From assembly GCA_963842065.1 (NCBI GenBank), contig CAWJEW010000007.1, positions 456,613 through 520,612 on the forward strand: a stretch of DNA of 64,000 nt, given 5' to 3'. Source of the DNA: CAITWD01 sp963842065. GTDB taxonomy: Bacteria; Actinomycetota; Thermoleophilia; Miltoncostaeales; Miltoncostaeaceae. The notes under the pieces were generated by a model that worked only from the letters and a program-made list of their open reading frames with translations, was not told where the DNA came from and did not search any database. The translations under genes and the position numbers were made by a program. Positions 35,045-43,405 of the stretch are shown piece by piece. The first letter of the stretch is position 1; every line of letters begins with the position of its first letter.

Positions 35045-35982
35045 AGCATCCGGAGGAAATCGTCCTCGGCCAGCAGCTCGATCGGTGCCCCCGCCTCGAC
35101 CAGATCGGCGGCCTTGATCATCTTCGACGAATGCTCCCCGTCGCGCAGCCGCGCCGCGTCCTGAATCCCCACGACCAGGTAATCGACCTTCCGTGACACG
35201 CTCGACGCGACCTTCCCTCCGGCGTTCACCACTATCTGGGCGGCATCACGGCGCGACAGCGAGAGCGCACCCGTGAATACGACGACCTTGCCGAGAAACG
35301 GGCTGTCCCCCGGGACCTCATCGACGCTCCGGGTCAGTTGCGACAGCCGGGCCGCCTCACCGTACGACACGAGCCGCCGCGGGCTGAACCCGAACCGGCG
35401 AACCGCGTCGAGTAGTTCGCGCTCACCCGCCGCGCCGCAGCACGCGACGGCGAGTTCCGCCGCGATCGCTGAATCGTCGGCCGCCTCGTGATGCTGGAAT
35501 ACGAGCCCGCATTCGTCCGCGAGATCCGGCAAGCGATACGAAAGCCTGCCAGGCCAGACAACCCGCGACAGCATAAGGGTGCACACGAACAGGAGATCGG
35601 GCGTCGAGCGGCCCGATGCCGCGAGCGAGCTATGCAGAACGCTCATGTCAAACGACGCATTGTGAGCGACCAACGGGCGGCCCTTGACGAACGCGTGCAC
35701 CTCGGGCCACACCTCGGCCATCGTCGGGCTGGCGGCGGTCATGTGCGGCCTGATGCCGTGGACTCCAATGTTGAAGCCGGTGTACTCGTTGCCCGGCGGC
35801 TGAATCAGCCAGGACCGCACCTCATGGACCCGCCCATCGCGGACGATCGCCGCGCCCACCGAACAGGCACTCGCTCGCGAGCCGGTGGCCGTCTCGAAAT
35901 CGATCGCCGCGAACCCATCAGCGCCGAGCGCGCGACCGGCGGCGAGATCGTCGGCGGGATTTCGGTGGGATATGTCAGGCAT
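35020..35982 (-). CDS. DEDD 3'-5' exonuclease fused to a BRCT domain
   Basis: 320 aa. The N-terminal domain is a DnaQ-like exonuclease: Exo I FAAIDFETAT (Asp-x-Glu), Exo II LVAHNASFDMSVL, Exo III HHEAADDSAIAAEL. After a short linker, a BRCT domain (FLGKVVVFTGALSLSRRDA, GGKVASSVSRKVDYLVVG, KMIKAADLVEAGAPIELLAEDDFL) fills the C-terminus. This fusion occurs in actinobacteria and probably acts in DNA repair. Start ATG 35982 abuts a 40-bp direct repeat, and its last codons overlap dispersed repeat B. Confidence 0.9.
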   Translation of the reverse strand: MPDISHRNPADDLAAGRALGADGFAAIDFETATGSRASACSVGAAIVRDGRVHEVRSWLIQPPGNEYTGFNIGVHGIRPHMTAASPTMAEVWPEVHAFVKGRPLVAHNASFDMSVLHSSLAASGRSTPDLLFVCTLMLSRVVWPGRLSYRLPDLADECGLVFQHHEAADDSAIAAELAVACCGAAGERELLDAVRRFGFSPRRLVSYGEAARLSQLTRSVDEVPGDSPFLGKVVVFTGALSLSRRDAAQIVVNAGGKVASSVSRKVDYLVVGIQDAARLRDGEHSSKMIKAADLVEAGAPIELLAEDDFLRMLPGEKSTR

Positions 35983-36022
35983 AGCGAGGCCGTGTCAATC
36001 TAGCCCGGATGTGCCCGCCCAT
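35983..36022. repeat. 40-bp direct repeat, left copy
   Basis: 38 of 40 bases identical to 36840-36879, same orientation. It touches the ATG of the exonuclease gene. Confidence 0.88.
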
Positions 36023-36169
36023 GTGCGTCCCGCGCGTGCCTCGGTGGCGCATCGGCGACGAGCCCTTGTCCTCGGCCGGTCAGCTACCAGTCGTCGTCAT
36101 CGGTGACATCTGCCAATCAGACCCCGATTCCAGCGATGGCGCCAACCCGCCCCGCCCATTCCAGGGCGC

Positions 36170-36772
36170 TCACGTCCGAGCCCCGGCATCGTTGATGATT
36201 TGCTCGCGATTACGCGCCGTAACCCCGTGTTTGTCCTTGGCGATGTCGGCGTTAAGAGCCCAGAACGCCCGCGACGCGGTCTGCATGGCTCGAGCGAGCG
36301 CGTCCTCCGGCGATCGGTTCCGCAAGCGCTCAAGCGGTTCTGTGGCGTGCTTCCGGATATGCGGAGCGGCCACAGCCTCCACGTCATCGATGAGCAGCAC
36401 CTCACGAGTCCCCTGACCGTGATCGGCGAGCCACGTCTGACTAGCGGCATCAGGCACGAGGACGAACAACTCGCTCGCAGCCTGGTGTTCGAGGACCGCC
36501 AAGACCGCTTGCTCGCCGACTGAGGTGCGGATGGGTGACGCGGATGTCTCGGACGGCTCGTTGAGGAGCGACTCGGCGAGGTCTTCCTGCGCGCTTGAAG
36601 TCCGTTCGGCGCGCTCGGCCTGGGCGAAGAGTTCGGCCTCATCCGGGTGCTCACCGGTGATGATCCTGGCGCGCGAGTTCTGGACGACCAGCGCGACGCC
36701 TTCGTTCTGGACGGCGACGACAATCCAGGCAGGCCGAGGACTTGTTGCTACCCGTGTCGTGGCTTCCGCCAT
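36170..36772 (-). CDS. Hypothetical protein between 40-bp repeats
   Basis: 200 aa from ATG 36772 (GGGAG eight bases upstream); an in-frame ATG at 36856 lies inside the right-hand repeat. The first part has alternating strands (PAWIVVAVQNEGVALVVQNSRARIITGEHPDE), the middle is acidic, followed by ASELFVLVPDAASQTWLADHG and EVLLIDDVEAVAAPHIRKHA, which could be a small alpha/beta fold. No family recognised. The whole gene sits between direct repeats as if inserted as a cassette. Confidence 0.6.
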   Translation of the reverse strand: MAEATTRVATSPRPAWIVVAVQNEGVALVVQNSRARIITGEHPDEAELFAQAERAERTSSAQEDLAESLLNEPSETSASPIRTSVGEQAVLAVLEHQAASELFVLVPDAASQTWLADHGQGTREVLLIDDVEAVAAPHIRKHATEPLERLRNRSPEDALARAMQTASRAFWALNADIAKDKHGVTARNREQIINDAGART

Positions 36773-36839
36773 CTGACCGACTCCCAGTTCAGCTCGGCGC
36801 CTCAGTGCCCGCCATGAGGATACGCGCGGCACCGGCCGC

Positions 36840-36879
36840 AGCGAGGCCGTGTCCATCTAGCCCGGATGTGGCCGCCCAT
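36840..36879. repeat. 40-bp direct repeat, right copy
   Basis: Matches 35983-36022 at 38 of 40 positions; begins directly after the sigma-factor stop codon. Confidence 0.88.
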
Positions 36880-37962
36880 CTAGGCGACCTCGCGCAGCTT
36901 TTGGGCCTCGGGGACGGTGGCCAGCTGTTGCAGCGCGCGATTCTCGATCTGCCGGATCCGCTCGCGCGTGACGTTGAAGGTCCGCCCGAGCTCGTCGAGC
37001 GTCCGCGGGCGCTCGCCACCCAGCCCGTAGCGCAGCTCGAGCACGCGGCGATCGCGGTAGGTCAAGGTGGCAAGGACGTCCCGGAGGGCCTCGGTGCGCA
37101 GCGCCTCGTGGGCCACGCTCTCCGGATCGGCCGCCCTGTTGTCGGCGAGCAACCAGCCGAGCTCCGATTCGTCGTCATCGCCGATCGGCTTCTCGAGCGA
37201 GACCGGCGCCTGGGCGCTGCGGCGAAGCTGTTCGACCTCCGCGACGGGCAGGCACGCCACCCGGGCGATTTCGGCGACCGTGGGCTCGCGACCGAGCTCG
37301 CAGACGAGGTCGCGCTCGGCGCGGGTGATCGTGGCGAGCTTGTCGGCGATGTGCACCGGGAGCCGGATGGTGCGGCCCTTGTCGGCGATCGCGCGCGCGA
37401 CGGACTGGCGGATCCACCAGGTGGCGTAGGTCGAGAACTTGTAGCCCCTGCGGTAGTCGAACTTCTCGGCCGCCCGCATGAGGCCGATCGTGCCCTCTTG
37501 GATCAGGTCCAAAAAGTCCAGCCCACCACGGGGGTAGCGCTTGGCGATCGAGACCACCAGGCGCAGGTTGGCCTCGACCATCTGGCGCTTGGCCTCGAGG
37601 TCGCCGCGCTCGATCCGCTTGGCGAGCGCCACCTCCTGCGCGGCGGTCAAAAGCGGCACACGGCTGGCGGCAGCGAGAAACAGCTGCAGCGCGTCGGTGC
37701 CGGTCTCGGTCTCAAGGCCGGGAGATCGGCGGCGGTCGGCCTCCTCGGACAGCCGGGCGATGCGCTCACGCGCGTCTGTCTCGTCGAGCAGCTCGATGCC
37801 CAGCTCCTCGAGGTGCCGGTAGAGCTCCGCCCCCGCCGAGGGGTCGACGTCGAGGCCCTCGAGCGCGGCCGCGACCTCTTCGAGGCTCACGAAGCTCCGC
37901 TCCTGGCCGCGTGCGACCAGCTGCCGGACCTCTTCTTCCGCGACGATCCGCCTGAGGGTCAT
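36880..37962 (-). CDS. RpoD-like (group 1/2) sigma-70 factor carried on the element
   Basis: 360 aa from ATG 37962. A region 1.1-like N-terminus is followed by regions 1.2/2: TDALQLFLAAASRVPLLTA, EANLRLVVSIAKRYPRGG, LDLIQEGTIGLMRAAEKFDY, FSTYATWWIRQSVARA with the -10-recognition residues, then region 3, and region 4 TLTYRDRRVLELRYGLGG plus TLDELGRTFNVTRERIRQIENRAL for the -35. All core-binding and DNA-recognition regions are present, so it should be active. A housekeeping-type sigma on a mobile element is unusual; the integrity of its downstream neighbours is affected by a 40-bp repeat. Confidence 0.93.
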   Translation of the reverse strand: MTLRRIVAEEEVRQLVARGQERSFVSLEEVAAALEGLDVDPSAGAELYRHLEELGIELLDETDARERIARLSEEADRRRSPGLETETGTDALQLFLAAASRVPLLTAAQEVALAKRIERGDLEAKRQMVEANLRLVVSIAKRYPRGGLDFLDLIQEGTIGLMRAAEKFDYRRGYKFSTYATWWIRQSVARAIADKGRTIRLPVHIADKLATITRAERDLVCELGREPTVAEIARVACLPVAEVEQLRRSAQAPVSLEKPIGDDDESELGWLLADNRAADPESVAHEALRTEALRDVLATLTYRDRRVLELRYGLGGERPRTLDELGRTFNVTRERIRQIENRALQQLATVPEAQKLREVA

Positions 37963-38434
37963 GTGCCTCACCTAACGGCTGTCCCGCAGCCCCTAACTTT
38001 GCGGGCGTTCCTCTCACAGAAAGTAGCGCTCGTGCACGATGTCGCGACCCACGAGCACCCGCCGCCCCGCTCCGTCGCGCTGCCGTAGGTCTGGGGGCGC
38101 CCCGTGCGTGACGAAAGGTGCCCTCTATTCTCAGGTGGTGCGGTGGCGAGGTGGCAGGGGGTCGCGAACCGGGTGGACTTCTCCTGGCCAGAAGAAGCCA
38201 CCACCTCCTGCTGCCGATGGTATTTCGTGACGCTCGGCGCCAGCCCGAGCCGAAGCCGCAGCCGTGGAAGGAGCACCGGAACGCGACGCCCTCCCGGCGT
38301 CGCCGGTTCGCCCTCTTGGGCGCCGACCAACTCTGTGCCCGCAACGTGCTGTGCAACGTCTTGGACATGCGCGCAACGTCCCTGGACGTGTCCAAACGCC
38401 CGACGTTGAGTTTGGCCAACGCCTACTCATATGA
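37963..38434. other. Noncoding right end of the element
   Basis: No credible gene. Contains dispersed repeat copy C and the tRNA terminator; the sigma-factor promoter should be near 37980-38040. Confidence 0.5.
38106..38192. repeat. Dispersed element repeat, copy C
   Basis: Same orientation as copies A and B; the longest match is GTGGTGCGGTGGC with A, and the preceding CTGCCGTAG block is shared with B. Confidence 0.7.
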
Positions 38435-38462
38435 GAAAAGCCCCGCGCTGGCAGGGCTTTTC
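38435..38462 (-). terminator. Rho-independent terminator of tRNA-Met
   Basis: GAAAAGCCC/GGGCTTTTC stem of 9 bp with a 10-base loop; on the minus strand it follows the tRNA 3' end by four bases and ends in a T-run. It was brought in by the element. Confidence 0.8.
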
Positions 38463-38515
38463 CACATAGCGGAGGAGGGACTCGAACCCCCGACACGCGG
38501 ATTATGATTCCGCTG
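38462..38515 (-). repeat. Right attachment site
   Basis: 54 bases identical to 15049-15102; supplies the 3' half of the working tRNA-Met gene. Confidence 0.92.
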
Positions 38516-38540
38516 CTCTAACCGACTGAGCTACTCCGCC
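38467..38540 (-). tRNA. tRNA-Met (CAT anticodon)
   Basis: 74 nt without encoded CCA. D-arm GCTCAGTCGGTTAGAGC, anticodon stem GCGGA/TCCGC with loop ATCATAA, T-arm GGTTCGAGTC. The 5' G pairs with U72 as in many elongator tRNA-Met; tRNA-Ile2 with lysidine cannot be excluded. Target of the integrated element. Confidence 0.9.
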
Positions 38541-38704
38541 GTGGTGCGCGAGGGCGGCGACTGCGACCGGTCGTCGCGTCGGCGATCGGAATGTTATCTG
38601 ATCGGGTCATTCGCCCGGCCGTCGGCATCTGCGGCCGATGTGCCGATCGAGCCACGCGCCGCGGACGATCGCGGGGCCCGGTGTCGGGGGCTCCGCGAGC
38701 GAGA

Positions 38705-38777
38705 AGCCCAGTAGCGGACTCGAACCGCTGACCCCCTCCTTACCATGGAGGTGCTCTACCAACTGAGCTAACTGGGC
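38705..38777 (-). tRNA. tRNA-Thr (GGT anticodon)
   Basis: Acceptor GCCCAGT/ACTGGGC, anticodon stem CCTCC/GGAGG with loop ATGGTAA giving GGT, and T-loop TTCGAGT. Lies upstream of tRNA-Met on the same strand, so both may be one transcript. Confidence 0.93.
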
Positions 38778-38966
38778 ATGGGTGCAACGAGCCCGCGGCG
38801 GCCCACCGCACGCGGTGGATCTTTATGCTGGACCCGCTCCGAACGATACCCCGACCACGCCGGGGCGGCGGATTCTAGCGGATGCGTTGCGGCGTCCGCG
38901 CGAGGTGACGCGACATCGGGTCGCGAGCGGGACTCCGATGGTGCGCAGGCGGGGGTACTCCGGCAC

Positions 38967-39386
38967 ATGGCACGAACACACAATGGCGTCATTGGCACGC
39001 TGACGGCGGGGATACCCGCCCAATTCCTGCGCTTTTGCGTCGTGGGTGGCGTCGGCTATGTGACGAACCTGGTGATCTTCGCGCCGCTGGTCCGGTATGC
39101 CCATGTGCCTTACCTGCTGGCGGCCTGTATCGCGTACGCATGTGGATGGGTCGTCGCACTCGTCGGCCATCGGCACTGGACGTTTGGCGAGCGGGAATCG
39201 TCGGTCGTCGGCCAGGGATTCCGGTACTTCGTCGTCAGCGCAATCGTGCTGGCCGCGGACCTTGTGGTGCTGCACATCTTGGTGGTCGCCGGGGTCGAGA
39301 CCGTACTCGCGCAGGCAATCGCGCTGGCGATCGTCACGCCATTGAGCTTCGGGCTCAATCGGATCTGGGCGTTCGCCGCGCGTTAA
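38967..39386 (+). CDS. GtrA-family membrane protein
   Basis: 139 aa with four hydrophobic helices; the family pattern is seen in FLRFCVVGGVGYVTNLVIF, WVVALVGHRHWTFGE and LSFGLNRIWAFAAR. GtrA-like proteins are thought to move polyprenyl-linked sugars across the membrane. That fits the DPA synthesis genes that follow on the same strand after 260 bases, and it could be the DPA flippase candidate here (inference). ATG 38967 chosen as the first start before the hydrophobic region. Confidence 0.85.
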   Translation: MARTHNGVIGTLTAGIPAQFLRFCVVGGVGYVTNLVIFAPLVRYAHVPYLLAACIAYACGWVVALVGHRHWTFGERESSVVGQGFRYFVVSAIVLAADLVVLHILVVAGVETVLAQAIALAIVTPLSFGLNRIWAFAAR

Positions 39387-39646
39387 GGCTCGGTGAGCGC
39401 GTGCGCTTCTACGCATCGCTCACAGCGCGGCCACAGGGCCCGTAACTATGTTGCGACGCATGGGCTCTACCAGGCAGTACGGTGGTGGGGCGGCGCAGCC
39501 GACCGACCGATATCGCGGATGCCGCGAGTGACTCATGAGGCCCGCCCGTACGGGCGGGCCGGCGCGGGTCAGGCTGGACACGTCGGCCCGCCAACAGCGG
39601 GCGCGTTGACAGCGGCCGCCGTGATCGGTAGTGCAACACAGACGCG

Positions 39647-41038
39647 ATGACCACATACGGACGAGGACAGGATCCAGGAGACCCATTCGACGCTGTCGGC
39701 GATGACGATGCGCGACGCCGGCACGCCGCTCGGGAGCGGGAAGCGCGTCGCCGTGAGCGGGAGCGTCGCCGGCTGGCGCATGACGGCGCCGTGACCCAAG
39801 AGTCGAGATCGGATCGCCGCCGGACCGGCGGAGACCGGCAACAAGCCGGCTCGCGCCCATTGCCCCGGCCCGAGCGGGTCCAGCCGCGCCGCGGGCGCGC
39901 CCGTCGCCAGCCCGCGGGCCCGAACTGGCGCCTCGTGCGTCGCGTCGCGTTGGGGTTCATCGCACTGGTCCTGGTGCTCGAGGGAATCTCGTACGCGCGC
40001 TTTATGTCGCAGCCCTCCAGCGTCCCCTTCGGCCCGCGGTCGGTCGAGTGGGTGCGGGCAAACGTCAGCTCATGGCTCGTCGACGAGGTCGAGCGGGAGT
40101 ACTACAGCTGGAACGCCCCGGCCAAGGGGGGGCCGACCATCAAGACCCTGCCCGCGGTGGGCATGGGTACCGTCGATCTGAGCCAGGTGGCCGCGTCCCA
40201 GCTGCCGCCGAGCATCACACCCGTGATCACGCCCGCCCTGCCGGGTGAGGGTGTCTGGCGGACGACCGGGCTCAACGTCACGGGCGGTCCGGCGGTCCTG
40301 GTCACCACCTTCCGGTCCGATCCGGTCTATCCACGGATGGTTGCCGGTGTCGCGTGGATCGATCAGCGCAAGTCGCGGGTGATCCTGGTCCCGGGCCGCT
40401 ACGAGCCGCCGGGCAATGGGCCGCGTGGGCCGATGCAGGTGCCGTTCGACCAGCGCAGTCAGCTCTTGGCGACCTTCAACTCCGGATTCCGCCTGGAAGA
40501 CAGCCATGGCGGCTTCTACGCCAACGGCCATCTGTGGGCACCGCTGGTCAACGGCTTGGCGACGGCCGTCGGATACTCGAACGGCCTGATGAACATCATC
40601 CCGTGGCAGGGCGGGTCGACGCCGCCGGCGAATGTCGTCTTTGTCCGTCAGAACCTGCCGATGATCGTCAACAACGGCAAGCCCAATCCGAACCTGAGCG
40701 ACGGCTCCCAATGGGGTGCGACGCTCGGGAACGCGATCCGGGTCTGGCGTTCGGGCCTGGGCATCGACAAGAACGGGAATCTCATCTACGCCGCGGCCGA
40801 CCAGCAGACAGTTGGTAGCCTTGCCCAGATCATGATCCATGCGGGAGCGGTGCGGGCGATGGAGACGGACATCAACTACGAGTGGGTCACGTTCATCAGC
40901 TACGCCGCTCCCAACGGAGGGGTGCCGAGCAAGCTGCTCGACGGGATTGACCATGGTGGGACGCGGTACCTTGTTCCGGACGATCGCGACTTCTTTGCTG
41001 TCATTGCTCGCGCTCCGGTGACCCAAACTCATGGATAG
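39647..41038 (+). CDS. Phosphodiester-glycosidase-like membrane protein
   Basis: 463 aa. A charged, Arg/Glu-rich cytosolic N-terminus of about 95 residues, one membrane anchor (VALGFIALVLVLEGISYA), then an extracytoplasmic domain of about 340 aa with LLATFNSGFRLEDSHGGFYANG, LNVTGGPAVLVTTFRSDPVYP and AVRAMETDINYEWVTF, resembling NAGPA/DUF2233 phosphodiester glycosidases. Overlaps the ubiA start by 8 bases, so it is cotranscribed with the DPA pathway and may act on the cell envelope glycan. Confidence 0.75.
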   Translation: MTTYGRGQDPGDPFDAVGDDDARRRHAAREREARRRERERRRLAHDGAVTQESRSDRRRTGGDRQQAGSRPLPRPERVQPRRGRARRQPAGPNWRLVRRVALGFIALVLVLEGISYARFMSQPSSVPFGPRSVEWVRANVSSWLVDEVEREYYSWNAPAKGGPTIKTLPAVGMGTVDLSQVAASQLPPSITPVITPALPGEGVWRTTGLNVTGGPAVLVTTFRSDPVYPRMVAGVAWIDQRKSRVILVPGRYEPPGNGPRGPMQVPFDQRSQLLATFNSGFRLEDSHGGFYANGHLWAPLVNGLATAVGYSNGLMNIIPWQGGSTPPANVVFVRQNLPMIVNNGKPNPNLSDGSQWGATLGNAIRVWRSGLGIDKNGNLIYAAADQQTVGSLAQIMIHAGAVRAMETDINYEWVTFISYAAPNGGVPSKLLDGIDHGGTRYLVPDDRDFFAVIARAPVTQTHG

Positions 41039-41987
41039 CTCCGCGTCGACCGACGCAACCGACCAGCAGACCCAACACACCGTCGCCCCGGAACCCGTCG
41101 CGATGCCGCGCACGGGTCTCATCGCCGCCCTCGTTCGGACCGCGCGGCCGCGCCAATGGGCCAAGAACGTCCTGGTCTTTGCGGCCCCGTTCGCGGCCGG
41201 GATCATCACCCACGAGAACGTCTGGTGGCGCCTGCTGGTCACGTTTGTGGCCTTCTGCGCGCTCTCCAGCGGCGGCTACTTCTTCAACGACGCGCTCGAC
41301 GTCGAACGGGACCGCAGCCACCCGCGCAAGCGCCTGCGACCGATCGCCTCCGGCGTCGTGCCCGTGCCGCTCGCCTATGCCATCGGCGCCGTGCTGTTTG
41401 TCATCGGGTTTGGGCTGTCAGCGTGGATGGGCGGCGAGGTGGCGCTGGTCGCGCTCGCCTACCTGGCGCTGACGGTCAGCTACAGCTATTGGCTCAAGCA
41501 CGAGCCGGTCGTCGAGATGGTGCTGCTCGCGTTGGCGTTCGTGCTCCGTGCGGCCGCCGGGGGTGAGGCGGTCGGCGTCGTGTTGTCGCCGTGGTTTACG
41601 GTCGTCGTCTCGTTCGGGGCGCTGTTGGTCGTTGCCGGCAAGCGCTACGCCGAGCAGATGGCCGCCGACGTCTCGGACGTGCGGACCCGCAAGGTCCTCC
41701 AGTGGTATCCCGACGGCTTCCTGCGATTCGTCTGGGCCATGGCGGCCACGATCACCGTGACCGGATATTGCCTGTGGGCGCTGCTGCCCGGCAAAGGGCC
41801 GCACATCCCGCCGCCCTGGCCGGCGATCTCGGTCATTCCGTTTGTGGTCGGCATCCTGAGGTACGCCATGCTGCTGGAGTCGGGCGCCGGCGAGGCGCCG
41901 GAGGACGTCTTCTTGCGTGACCGGATCCTGCAGCTGTCCGGCGTGATCTGGGTGGCGATCTACGCGATCGGACTCTATGCGCGCTAG
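41031..41987 (+). CDS. ubiA: Decaprenyl-phosphate phosphoribosyltransferase (UbiA family)
   Basis: 318 aa integral membrane enzyme joining PRPP to decaprenyl phosphate, the first committed step to decaprenyl-phosphoryl-arabinose. Helices with the two aspartate motifs are visible: SGGYFFNDALDVERDRSHPRKRLRPIA (first Asp-rich motif) and FGALLVVAGKRYAEQMAADVSDVR in the second half. The RPRQWAKNVLVFAAP start is characteristic of this subgroup. Stop overlaps the dprE1 start. Confidence 0.9.
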   Translation: MDSSASTDATDQQTQHTVAPEPVAMPRTGLIAALVRTARPRQWAKNVLVFAAPFAAGIITHENVWWRLLVTFVAFCALSSGGYFFNDALDVERDRSHPRKRLRPIASGVVPVPLAYAIGAVLFVIGFGLSAWMGGEVALVALAYLALTVSYSYWLKHEPVVEMVLLALAFVLRAAAGGEAVGVVLSPWFTVVVSFGALLVVAGKRYAEQMAADVSDVRTRKVLQWYPDGFLRFVWAMAATITVTGYCLWALLPGKGPHIPPPWPAISVIPFVVGILRYAMLLESGAGEAPEDVFLRDRILQLSGVIWVAIYAIGLYAR

Positions 41988-43398
41988 GCGCTCAGTGGAC
42001 GCCGGGGCAGGACAACCTCAGCGTCAAGAGCTGCTGCTGACCGGCTGGGGCCGCACGGCGCCGAGCCGCGCGGTCGTCGAACGACCCACCAGCGCGGACG
42101 GCGTCAACCATGTGTTGGCCGCATCCGGGCCGCGTGGCGCGATCGCGAGAGGGTTCGGCCGCTGCTACGGGGACGCCGCACAGAACGCCGGCGGGCTGGT
42201 GATCTCGACCCAGGGACTGCCCGGCCTCGTCGAGCTGGACTCGGCGACCGGGCACGCGCGGGTGTCGGCGGGAACGTCCCTGGGCCAGCTCATCGCGCAC
42301 GTGCTGCCGCGGGGCTGGTTTCCGGGAGTCGTCCCGGGCACCCAGTTCGTGAGCATCGGCGGGGCGATCGCCAGCGACGTGCACGGCAAGAACCACCACC
42401 GCGACGGAAGCTTCTGCGAGCACGTGTATCGGATCGAGCTCGCCCTGCCGGGTGGTGGACGCGCGTCGCTAGCTCCAGACGCGCCCGACGCTGACGCGTT
42501 CTGGGCGACGGCCGGCGGGATGGGGCTGACCGGCGTGGCGCTGGCGGCCGACCTTCAGCTGCAGCCGGTGACCACCGGGTACATGCGGGTCGACACCACC
42601 CGGACGGCGGACCTTGAAGAGTCAATGCGCGCGCTCGGCGACGCCGATGCGACGGCCAGGTACACCGTGGCCTGGGTCGACCTCCTGTCCCGTGGCGGGG
42701 CGCTTGGGCGCGGCGTGGTGACCGCGGGTGAACATGCGGCACCCGGCGAGCTCGAGGACGCTGGCGGTATGCCCGGGATCGCCGTGCCGCCGAACCGGCG
42801 CATCGCATCGGTCCCAAGGGTTCCCGGACGTGGCGGCGTGTTGCATCCCGGGGGGATGCGCCTGTTTAACGAGCTGTACTTCCGTCGCGCGCCAGCCGAG
42901 CCGTCGCGGGGAATCGAGCCGATCTGGGGGTATTTCTTTCCGCTGGACGCCGTCGGGGACTGGAACCGGCTCTACGGGCGTGCGGGGATGCTCCAGCACC
43001 AGTTCGTGATCCCGGAGGCGGCGACCGACCGATTGATCCCGATGGTGGAGCGCTTGGTCGCCGATGGGGTGCCGATCTACCTGGCGGTACTCAAGCGCCT
43101 GCGCGAGGTCCGCGGGCCGCTCGGCTTTCCGCTGCGGGGATGGACGCTGGCGCTCGACATCCCCGCCGGCGTGTCCGGCCTCGGACCCGCGCTCGATCGG
43201 CTCAATGCCGACGTCGCCGAGTGCGGCGGTCGGGTCTATCTGGCCAAAGATGCCTGCCTGCGCGCCGAGTTCGTGCCGCTGATGTACCCGCGGATCGACG
43301 AGTGGCGTGCGGTACGGAACCGGCTCGACCCCGGCCGCGTGATGCGATCGGACCTCGAGCGGCGGCTGTCGTTGGTGGCGCCGCAATCCCTGACCTAA
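41977..43398 (+). CDS. dprE1: Decaprenylphosphoryl-beta-D-ribose oxidase
   Basis: 473 aa FAD enzyme of the vanillyl-alcohol-oxidase family. FAD-binding motifs: ARGFGRCYGDAAQNAGG near residue 52, and VPGTQFVSIGGAIASDVHGKNHHRDGSF near 110-137. Oxidises DPR to the 2'-keto intermediate, reduced by DprE2. The position equal to mycobacterial Cys387 falls in GWTLALDIP, where mycobacteria have GWNICVDFP, so the benzothiazinone-reactive Cys is Ala here. ATG overlaps the ubiA stop by 11 bases; dprE2 follows 7 bases later. Confidence 0.93.
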   Translation: MRARRSVDAGAGQPQRQELLLTGWGRTAPSRAVVERPTSADGVNHVLAASGPRGAIARGFGRCYGDAAQNAGGLVISTQGLPGLVELDSATGHARVSAGTSLGQLIAHVLPRGWFPGVVPGTQFVSIGGAIASDVHGKNHHRDGSFCEHVYRIELALPGGGRASLAPDAPDADAFWATAGGMGLTGVALAADLQLQPVTTGYMRVDTTRTADLEESMRALGDADATARYTVAWVDLLSRGGALGRGVVTAGEHAAPGELEDAGGMPGIAVPPNRRIASVPRVPGRGGVLHPGGMRLFNELYFRRAPAEPSRGIEPIWGYFFPLDAVGDWNRLYGRAGMLQHQFVIPEAATDRLIPMVERLVADGVPIYLAVLKRLREVRGPLGFPLRGWTLALDIPAGVSGLGPALDRLNADVAECGGRVYLAKDACLRAEFVPLMYPRIDEWRAVRNRLDPGRVMRSDLERRLSLVAPQSLT

Positions 43399-43405
43399 AG
43401 GACGC

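Larger units (their letters stand above)
15049..38515. mobile_element. 23.5-kb integrated element in tRNA-Met (composite phage-like island)
   Basis: Bounded by identical 54-bp repeats, the right one forming the 3' part of an intact tRNA-Met gene and the left one a tRNA fragment with no 5' half. A tyrosine integrase gene lies 35 bases inside the left end, facing the att site. Contents: integrase operon with AAA ATPase, HTH proteins, terminase pair, tape measure protein, dprA/phosphoribosyltransferase module, two IS elements, an exonuclease-BRCT gene and a sigma factor. No portal, capsid, lysis, relaxase or conjugation genes are seen, so it is a defective prophage, a satellite, or a composite island. 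The ends are clear; whether all the middle came in one event is inference. Confidence 0.85.
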
